This document shows, in pieces, positions 58,013-64,000 of a DNA stretch of 64,000 nucleotides; positions within the stretch are counted from its first letter, which is position 1; every line of letters begins with the position of its first letter. The stretch covers positions 248,001 to 312,000 of the forward strand of contig NZ_RJVQ01000002.1 in the NCBI RefSeq assembly GCF_003856525.1. The letters run 5' to 3'. The position numbers and the translations under genes were made by a program. Source of the stretch: Vibrio viridaestus. Lineage in GTDB: Bacteria; Pseudomonadota; Gammaproteobacteria; Enterobacterales; Vibrionaceae. Under the pieces are notes generated by a model. The model was not told the origin of the DNA, did no database searches, and worked only from the letters and a program-made list of their open reading frames with translations.

Positions 58013-59887
58013 ATGTCGTCTGATTTATTAGGTGTAGGTACCCAGAGTGTTTTAACAGCACAACGGCAACTGAATACCACCGGTCATAACATTTCGAATG
58101 TTAATACCGAGGGTTACAGTCGTCAGTCTGTTATTCAGGGTACAAACATGCCCAGACAATATGGCGGCCAAACATACGGCATGGGGGTCCATGTGGAAAA
58201 TGTTCGCCGTTCATGGGATCAGTTTGCCGTTAAAGAACTAAATCTTGCCACAACTGATTATTCGAAAAAGCGTGATACCGAAGAAAACCTGAACATGTTG
58301 TCAGGACTCCTTTCTTCAGTCGCTTCGAAAAAAATTCCAGAAAACTTAAATGAATGGTTCGATGCCGTTAAGACGTTAGCAGACACGCCCAACGACGTTG
58401 GTGCTCGTAAAGTGGTACTAGAAAAGGCCAACTTAATTGCGCAGAACTTGAATGATTTTCATGAAACGGTTCGTCGTCAATACGAAGTCACCAATAAAGG
58501 TCTTGAAGTCGGTGTGAAACGCATCAACCAATTGGCTATCGAGTTACGTGACTTACAACGCCTCATGATGAGAACGCCAGGTCCACATAATGATTTGATG
58601 GATAAGCATGAGAAGCTAGTAAAAGAATTAGCGGAATACACCAAAGTAACGGTAACACCCCGTAAAAATGCGGAAGGCTTTAATATCCATATCGGTAATG
58701 GGCATACACTGGTATCTGGAACCGAAGCAAGCCAACTCAAACTAGTGGCGGGTGACCCCGATACTCATCAACTGCGCCTCGCGATGGTTGAGGGTAAGGG
58801 TATTAAGCCTATTACGCATAAAGATATCGATGGAAAACTTGGCGCATTATTCGATATGCGTGACGAGCAAATACCGCATTTGCTGGATGAAGTTGGCCGT
58901 ATGACGACCGCTTTTTCTCATGAAGTGAATGAGCTTCAGGGACAGGGGTTAGACATGCGTGGAGATATCGGTCAGGAACTGTTTACTGATGTGAATTCAG
59001 AGCAAATTGCTAAATCCCGAGTCGTAACATCCAGTACCTCTGAGGCCGATATGGCAGCTTATATCGATGATGTATCTCAATTGAAAGCGGGCGAGTATTC
59101 GATGCTTTACGATGGTAGTGACTACATCGTGACACAACCTAACGGTGAGCAGACGGTTCTATCGCCATCTGGTGGAGAAATCAGTATTGATGGTATTCGT
59201 ATCGAGATTAACAACGCGCCGGAGGAAGGAGAACGTGTTCTGATTCGTCCTACTCGAAATGCGGCACGGCAGATACATACCATGATTAATGATCCGACAA
59301 AGATTGCCGCTCAGAGCTATGAGGCCTCTACTACGTTTGCACTGGGTACCGCTGAATTTAACATTCTAGCTGCTGGCGATCTGAAAGAGTTTGAAGTCGA
59401 TGTCTCTGCGACAGGTGATACTTTTAGCGTTAAAGATAAGAATGGCAATGTGGTATTAAAAGATCAGGCTTATCCACCTTCTGGTCCGGTCACTGTCATG
59501 GGAACCAGTTTTGAACTCACAACGGGGGCTCTAGCCAGAGACAAGTTTACCGCCAACCTTGTTCCTTCCGAAGGGGACAACGGCAACTTGCGTAAAATGC
59601 AGGATCTGCAAACGGCTAAAAGCGTCAATGACAATGAATCGACATTGATCGATTTATATCAGGATTTGAATACCAATGTGGGTCTTAGAATGTCTACGGC
59701 ATCTCGTTTGACCGATGTTGCTCGTTTAGAGAAAGAGTCTGCTGAAGAGCGTATTGCTTCTGTATCTGGGGTGAACTTAGATGAAGAAGCGGCCAATATG
59801 ATGAAATTCCAACAAGCGTACATGGCATCGTCTCGCATCATGCAGGCGGCCAATGATACCTTCAACACCATTTTGCAATTGAGATAG
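58013..59887 (+). CDS. flgK: Flagellar hook-associated protein 1 FlgK
   Basis: A 624-residue hook-filament junction protein. N-terminal TGHNISNVNTEGYSRQSV and C-terminal SGVNLDEEAANMMKFQQAYMASSRIMQ are the axial D0 motifs. Long variable middle region (about 350-540). Partner of FlgL, chaperoned by FlgN. Confidence 0.97.
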   Translation: MSSDLLGVGTQSVLTAQRQLNTTGHNISNVNTEGYSRQSVIQGTNMPRQYGGQTYGMGVHVENVRRSWDQFAVKELNLATTDYSKKRDTEENLNMLSGLLSSVASKKIPENLNEWFDAVKTLADTPNDVGARKVVLEKANLIAQNLNDFHETVRRQYEVTNKGLEVGVKRINQLAIELRDLQRLMMRTPGPHNDLMDKHEKLVKELAEYTKVTVTPRKNAEGFNIHIGNGHTLVSGTEASQLKLVAGDPDTHQLRLAMVEGKGIKPITHKDIDGKLGALFDMRDEQIPHLLDEVGRMTTAFSHEVNELQGQGLDMRGDIGQELFTDVNSEQIAKSRVVTSSTSEADMAAYIDDVSQLKAGEYSMLYDGSDYIVTQPNGEQTVLSPSGGEISIDGIRIEINNAPEEGERVLIRPTRNAARQIHTMINDPTKIAAQSYEASTTFALGTAEFNILAAGDLKEFEVDVSATGDTFSVKDKNGNVVLKDQAYPPSGPVTVMGTSFELTTGALARDKFTANLVPSEGDNGNLRKMQDLQTAKSVNDNESTLIDLYQDLNTNVGLRMSTASRLTDVARLEKESAEERIASVSGVNLDEEAANMMKFQQAYMASSRIMQAANDTFNTILQLR

Positions 59888-59899
59888 GGGAGAGAGTAA

Positions 59900-61093
59900 A
59901 TGTTTAATCGTATTGCTAGCTTCCATAACTATCAGGCTGTACAAAATGATATCCGCCGCCAGGAAGCCAAAGTACACCACAATCAGGCTCAATTAGCATC
60001 GGGTAAGAAATTATTGCAGCCAGCGGATAATCCTCTGGCCACTCACTATATCCAGAACGTCGATCAGCAGGAAGAGCAACTCAAGCAATATCTTGATGCC
60101 ATTGTACTGGTTAGAAACCGTTTAGAACATCAAGAAGTGATTGTATCCAACGCAGAAGATTTTACCGATGGTGCTAAGCGTACCGTAATGGAAATGATCA
60201 ATGGCTCGTTATCTGATGATGACCGCTTGGCTCGTCAACGAGAGCTAGAGGAGATGAGTGATAACTTACTCAATCTTGCGAACGTTCAGGATGAATCTGG
60301 CAACTACATCTTTGCCGGGACTAAACCAAGAACTCAACCATTCTTCCGTGACAAGGACGGAACCGTAACGTATTCCGGCGATGATTATCAACGTAAAATG
60401 CGCATTTCGAACAGCTTAGAGATGCCATTTAATAATCCTGGTAGCAGTGTTTTTATGAACATTGATAATCCATTTGGTAATTATGAGCCAGATTACACGT
60501 TGACCGAAGGTTCTGAACTGCTGCTTGAAAAAGCAACGAACACGGATCCCGATGATGATTCCTCTTATAAAGTTACGTTTGTTGATATGGGTGACAACAG
60601 CTTTGGCTATCAGTTAGAGCAAGATGGTAGTGTTGTTCAAACCGGCGAATTTGATCCCAAAACTGGCATTAAATACGAAGGTCTGAACATTCACTTGAAA
60701 GGCCAGATATCCAAAGGGGATTCAATCGAATTAACGCGTCGCGATACGTTCAATGTCTTTGATTCGTTTCGTGGTGCGATTGAAGCGGCAAAAGGCTCTG
60801 TTTCTGATGCGTCTAATACCGGCAAACTCCATCAATATACAGCAGAACTGAATGCCGCATTTACTCACTTAGGCAAAGTGAGAACGGATTTAGGTGCAAA
60901 ATTAAGTACGTTAGATATTCAGGAAGAGCAGCACCAGGATTTTAAAATTAGTCTGGCAAAATCTAAGAGTAATTTTGAAGATCTCGATTATGCGGAAGCC
61001 GTAATCGATTTTAATGAAAACACCCGAGCTTTACAGGCATCGCAACAAGCCTTTGGTAAAACCAAAGACTTAACTCTATTCAATTACATCTAA
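59900..61093 (+). CDS. flgL: Flagellar hook-associated protein 3 FlgL
   Basis: A 397-residue junction protein with flagellin-like ends: N-terminal QAQLASGKKLLQPADNPLA and C-terminal SNFEDLDYAEAVIDFNENTRALQASQQAFGK. It is 12 bases after flgK and connects FlgK with the filament. Confidence 0.96.
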   Translation: MFNRIASFHNYQAVQNDIRRQEAKVHHNQAQLASGKKLLQPADNPLATHYIQNVDQQEEQLKQYLDAIVLVRNRLEHQEVIVSNAEDFTDGAKRTVMEMINGSLSDDDRLARQRELEEMSDNLLNLANVQDESGNYIFAGTKPRTQPFFRDKDGTVTYSGDDYQRKMRISNSLEMPFNNPGSSVFMNIDNPFGNYEPDYTLTEGSELLLEKATNTDPDDDSSYKVTFVDMGDNSFGYQLEQDGSVVQTGEFDPKTGIKYEGLNIHLKGQISKGDSIELTRRDTFNVFDSFRGAIEAAKGSVSDASNTGKLHQYTAELNAAFTHLGKVRTDLGAKLSTLDIQEEQHQDFKISLAKSKSNFEDLDYAEAVIDFNENTRALQASQQAFGKTKDLTLFNYI

Positions 61094-61465
61094 CTTTCAT
61101 TGCCTTAAGAGCAACCGCCTTAAGTGCGAAAGGAGATGTTGAAACAGTGTGATGATGTAAATATTCGGAGGCAATGCGGCAATTTAGCGGCAAAAAAATA
61201 ACCAGCTATCAATTTTAAATTTTGCTAAGGCAATTTAATAGTCGATTTTTAAAGTTGGTTTTTATCTTAAGTTTTTGAATTTTAATGATTTAAAAATAAA
61301 ATAAAAAGTTGGCACACTAGATGCATTATTTAAAACAAGGCTGCTGGGCGGAAGGTCCGCACAACAGCGCTGCAGGTGTGGCAAGTTATTTACGGTCAGT
61401 GCTTCCCAATGAGAGTAAAGCTGACCGCTTCGCAAAAGCTTGCGAACTCAATAGGAGAGCAGGAT
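61094..61465 (+). other. flgL-flagellin intergenic region
   Basis: About 370 bases without a gene. It holds two direct CGGCAA motifs (61177-61182 and 61188-61193), an AT-rich stretch, a sigma54 promoter (61311-61324) and a leader of about 130 bases before the flagellin start. Confidence 0.7.
61311..61324 (+). promoter_or_regulatory. sigma54 promoter of the flagellin gene
   Basis: TTGGCACACTAGATGCATT has GG (61311-61312), ten bases, GC (61323-61324); it is a good match to TGGCAC-N5-TTGC except one base. A sigma54 promoter marks the FlaA-type flagellin of Vibrio rather than the sigma28-dependent ones. Confidence 0.82.
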
Positions 61466-62605
61466 ATGACCATTACAGTAAATACTAACGTTTCGGCGAT
61501 GACCGCACAGCGTTACTTAAACAAGGCATCCAACGAGTTAAATACTTCGATGGAAAGACTATCATCTGGTAATCGCATTAACAGTGCGAAAGATGATGCG
61601 GCAGGCCTACAAATTTCTAACCGTTTGAACTCTCAGTCTCGCGGTCTAGATGTAGCAATGCGTAACGCGAATGATGGTATCTCGATTGCACAGACAGCAG
61701 AAGGTGCAATGAACGAATCGACCAGTATTCTACAACGTATGCGTGATTTGGCTTTACAATCAGCGAACGGTACCAACTCGATCTCTGAGAGAAAGGCACT
61801 GAATGAAGAATCGACAGCGCTTCAGGATGAGTTAAACCGTATAGCGGAAACCACGTCTTTTGGTGGACGGAAACTGCTAAACGGAACATTTGGCGAGGCC
61901 TCTTTCCAAATCGGTGCTAGCTCTGGTGAAGCCATTATTATGGGCCTTACCAATATGAGAGCGGATGATTTCCGGATGGGTGGTCAGACGTTTGTCTCAG
62001 AGCAAGGTAAGAATAAAGATTGGGGAGTACCACCAAACGCCAGTGATCTGAAGTTTGAATATACCAATGGTGCTGGTGAGCAGAAAACCATCGATATATT
62101 GGCTAAGCCTGGTGACGATATCGAAGAGGTTGCGACTTATATTAACGGTCAAAATGATGATATTAAGGCGTCTGTTGATGATGATGGTAAGTTGCAGTTG
62201 TTCGTTGCTCAGCCGAATATACAGGGTAATCTATCCATATCAGGTGGGCTAGCTTCAGAGTTGGGATTAAACGGTGGCCCTGGAATGAAATCGACAGTAC
62301 AAGACATTGATATTACCTCTGTCGGTGGTTCGCAAAATGCCGTAGGTATCTTGGATGCTGCGCTGAAATATGTGGATTCTCAGCGAGCAGATCTTGGTGC
62401 GAAACAGAACCGTTTAAGTCATAGTATTAATAACTTAGCTAATATTCAGGAAAACGTTGAAGCGTCGAAAAGTCGTATTAAAGATACCGACTTTGCGAAA
62501 GAAACGACTGAAATGACAAAAGCACAAATATTACAGCAGGCAGGTACCTCAATACTTGCTCAAGCTAAACAGTTGCCAAACGCTGCAATGCAATTATTGC
62601 AGTAG
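61466..62605 (+). CDS. flaA: Polar flagellin (FlaA-type)
   Basis: A 379-residue flagellin, the usual Vibrio length. Conserved D0/D1 ends: [41 protein letters not shown] and [20 protein letters not shown], ending [11 protein letters not shown]. The middle D2/D3 part is short, as in Vibrio polar flagellins. The ATG at 61466 follows GGAGAGCAGGAT. The name flaA is inferred from its place after flgL and its sigma54 promoter; paralogues are normally nearby but are not in this window. Confidence 0.9.
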   Translation: MTITVNTNVSAMTAQRYLNKASNELNTSMERLSSGNRINSAKDDAAGLQISNRLNSQSRGLDVAMRNANDGISIAQTAEGAMNESTSILQRMRDLALQSANGTNSISERKALNEESTALQDELNRIAETTSFGGRKLLNGTFGEASFQIGASSGEAIIMGLTNMRADDFRMGGQTFVSEQGKNKDWGVPPNASDLKFEYTNGAGEQKTIDILAKPGDDIEEVATYINGQNDDIKASVDDDGKLQLFVAQPNIQGNLSISGGLASELGLNGGPGMKSTVQDIDITSVGGSQNAVGILDAALKYVDSQRADLGAKQNRLSHSINNLANIQENVEASKSRIKDTDFAKETTEMTKAQILQQAGTSILAQAKQLPNAAMQLLQ

Positions 62606-63008
62606 TAAAAGGTACTTCATTACTGAATACAGACGTGGATTTAGTATGAAGTCACTTTGGCAAAGTGTGATAAAAGGTTGGAGTTGGGCTCTCTCAAGTT
62701 TTACCCTGCTCATATCCATACCTTAATCATGCGCCCAGGTACGCCAGAATGTGAACATTTCTCTTGATCTCCACATGGCTATGGCTACCACAATAGCCCC
62801 GGTTCTCTCAAAGGAAAAGGGGCTTTTTCTTTTCTATTAATATCCTATTTATATAAAACCCAATACTATCCAATCAGAGAAGTTAACTAAATTATTGTAT
62901 TTATTGGCTTTTTAACGTGGATGATAATTGGTTTTCTACAAAAAAATACCAAAATGTTTGGTTGAAAATCAGCCTTAAAAGTACGTTTATAATAATAATT
63001 AACAGTGG
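62606..63008. other. Flagellin-integrase intergenic region, probable prophage end
   Basis: About 400 bases with no gene. It contains a small hairpin CACTTTG/CAAAGTG region (62652-62670) and a terminator (62795-62832). The AT-rich part 62833-63008 beside the integrase stop is where the left attachment site would be expected, but no core can be named without the other prophage end. Confidence 0.5.
62795..62832 (+). terminator. Probable flagellin terminator
   Basis: AGCCCC pairs with GGGGCT across an 18-base loop, followed by CTTTTTCTTTT. Confidence 0.55.
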
Positions 63009-64000
63009 TTAATAATGAGTGTCGCCATTTTGTCGCCATTCTTTTGCGCGGTTTTCTAATGGGTTTAGGTAGACAGCCTGAATTAAATGGTCTGGTGAAA
63101 AGTGGGCATAAACCATGGTTTGTTCTATTTTTTGATGACCTAAAATACGCTGCAATATAAGAATGTCGCCGCCATTGATCATGAAATGAGTGGCAAAGGT
63201 ATGCCGCAAAATGTGAGTGGCCTGTCCGTCTGGAACATAAGGAGGTAAAGAACGCTTTATGTGACGATGAGCAGAACCATAATTGGTACTAAACACGTCA
63301 TGGCCGCTGACTGCATTATCAAGTATTTCATTGTAAAGAGATTCAGAAATAGGAACGGAACGAACACGCTTACCTTTTGTGTTAGAAAATGTCAGTTTGT
63401 ATTTGGAAACTTGAGAACATTTTAATGTCAAAGCCTCTTCTATTCTTGACCCGGTTGCTAAACAAATCTTTGCAATTAAGACGATCTGGGAAATTGATAC
63501 AGAACGAGCAACTATACTTCCAAGTTCCTCCAGAAAAACGGGAATGTCTTCTTCGTGAAGATAGGCTAACTCTCTTTGTTGTGTTCTGATCGGTTCAATT
63601 TCAGCAAGAGGGTTAGGAAAGTTCCATTGCTTATACTTTATCAGTCGATTAAATAAACCACCTAACAAAGCCAGTTGATTGTTTTGAGTTGCGGGGGAAA
63701 GTTCTAATGTGTCAGATTTTCTTAATTGATTTAATCTGTGAGCTCTGAAATCAAGATATTGTCTAGCTGAAAATGTAGAGGCAATAGGGTCACCTAAATC
63801 ACCTATAATTTGGGAAATCTTGCCATACATCTTTTTTCCTGAAGCAAGGGTATGACCATGAGTATTCCACCAAACTTCTAGCAGCTCGCTCATTCTGCGG
63901 TGATCGGGCTTGTCTCCCATCCACGGCTTATCATTGACCTCGCGCATGATGAATTTTTCATAAGCAGCCGCTTCGCCTTTAGTGGCGAAGCGTTTACGAA
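63009..64000 (-). CDS. Prophage tyrosine recombinase (HP1/K139-type integrase), partial
   Basis: A phage integrase whose frame runs off the window end; about 330 residues are seen, starting in a basic RKRFATKGEAAAYEKF region typical of arm-binding domains. The catalytic domain (about the last 180 residues) shows the first Arg in CLATGSRIEEALTL, a Lys in the NTKGKRVRSVPI beta hairpin, HILRHTFATHF (His-x-x-Arg), GHQKIEQTMVYAHF with His and the nucleophile Tyr. The whole pattern closely resembles HP1-family integrases. It points toward the flagellin gene and probably marks the left end of a prophage. Confidence 0.88.
   Translation of the reverse strand, partial: RKRFATKGEAAAYEKFIMREVNDKPWMGDKPDHRRMSELLEVWWNTHGHTLASGKKMYGKISQIIGDLGDPIASTFSARQYLDFRAHRLNQLRKSDTLELSPATQNNQLALLGGLFNRLIKYKQWNFPNPLAEIEPIRTQQRELAYLHEEDIPVFLEELGSIVARSVSISQIVLIAKICLATGSRIEEALTLKCSQVSKYKLTFSNTKGKRVRSVPISESLYNEILDNAVSGHDVFSTNYGSAHRHIKRSLPPYVPDGQATHILRHTFATHFMINGGDILILQRILGHQKIEQTMVYAHFSPDHLIQAVYLNPLENRAKEWRQNGDTHY

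Overview
The window is a chromosomal segment of a gammaproteobacterium of the family Vibrionaceae, most probably Vibrio. Three things point there: the FlgT, FlgO and FlgP flagellar proteins, the Vibrio-type order flgT/flgOP, flgMN, flgA, cheVR, flgB-L, flagellin, and the E. coli-like synteny yafD, mltD, gloB, yafS, rnhA, dnaQ and fadE, lpcA, yafJ. Species cannot be fixed from sequence reading alone.

Layout. Positions 1-11.2 kb hold the end of bamA followed by skp, lpxD, fabZ, lpxA, lpxB, rnhB, dnaE, accA and tilS (outer-membrane biogenesis, lipid A and fatty acid synthesis, replication). From 11.2 to 28.7 kb are housekeeping genes: a small cytochrome c, PII protein glnB, a YafD-like hydrolase, mltD, gloB, yafS-like methyltransferase, rnhA, dnaQ, a TIGR03503-type membrane protein, fadE, gmhA, yafJ, purMN divergent from upp, a diguanylate cyclase, rluF and smrA. 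From 28.8 to 29.3 kb is a gene-poor stretch with a candidate FNR/CRP-controlled short transcript and tRNA-Pro(UGG). From 29.3 to 35.8 kb are a TraB/GumN protein, copA with a CueR-type promoter, gltX and an OmpA-like porin. From 35.9 to 43.9 kb is a more variable stretch: an uncharacterised protein, a MarR regulator divergent from a drug/metabolite exporter, an uncharacterised lipoprotein, an MHS-type MFS transporter and two secreted serine proteases (S1 and S8). tRNA-Arg(CCU) follows.

From 44.2 to 62.6 kb is a polar-flagellum cluster. Matches to sigma54 (GG-N10-GC) elements precede flgT, flgO, flgB, flgF, flgK and the flagellin gene, and a sigma28 element precedes flgMN. This fits the Vibrio hierarchy in which sigma54 and the enhancer-binding protein FlrC make the hook-basal body and the first flagellin, and secretion of FlgM then releases sigma28. 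The window ends inside a tyrosine recombinase that resembles the integrases of HP1/K139-type temperate phages, pointing back toward the flagellin gene. A P2/HP1-family prophage therefore probably begins here and has split the flagellin region.

No CRISPR array, insertion sequence or defence system was recognised. The most unusual unexplained signal is the FNR-box/CRP-box/terminator unit at 28.8-29.1 kb with a 30-codon reading frame inside it. Other points worth a look are overlapping divergent sigma54 promoters between flgT and flgO, paired MarR-type operators, an atypical GlyGly-CTERM-like protease tail, and two intrinsic terminators that interrupt the lpxD-fabZ-lpxA-lpxB series.
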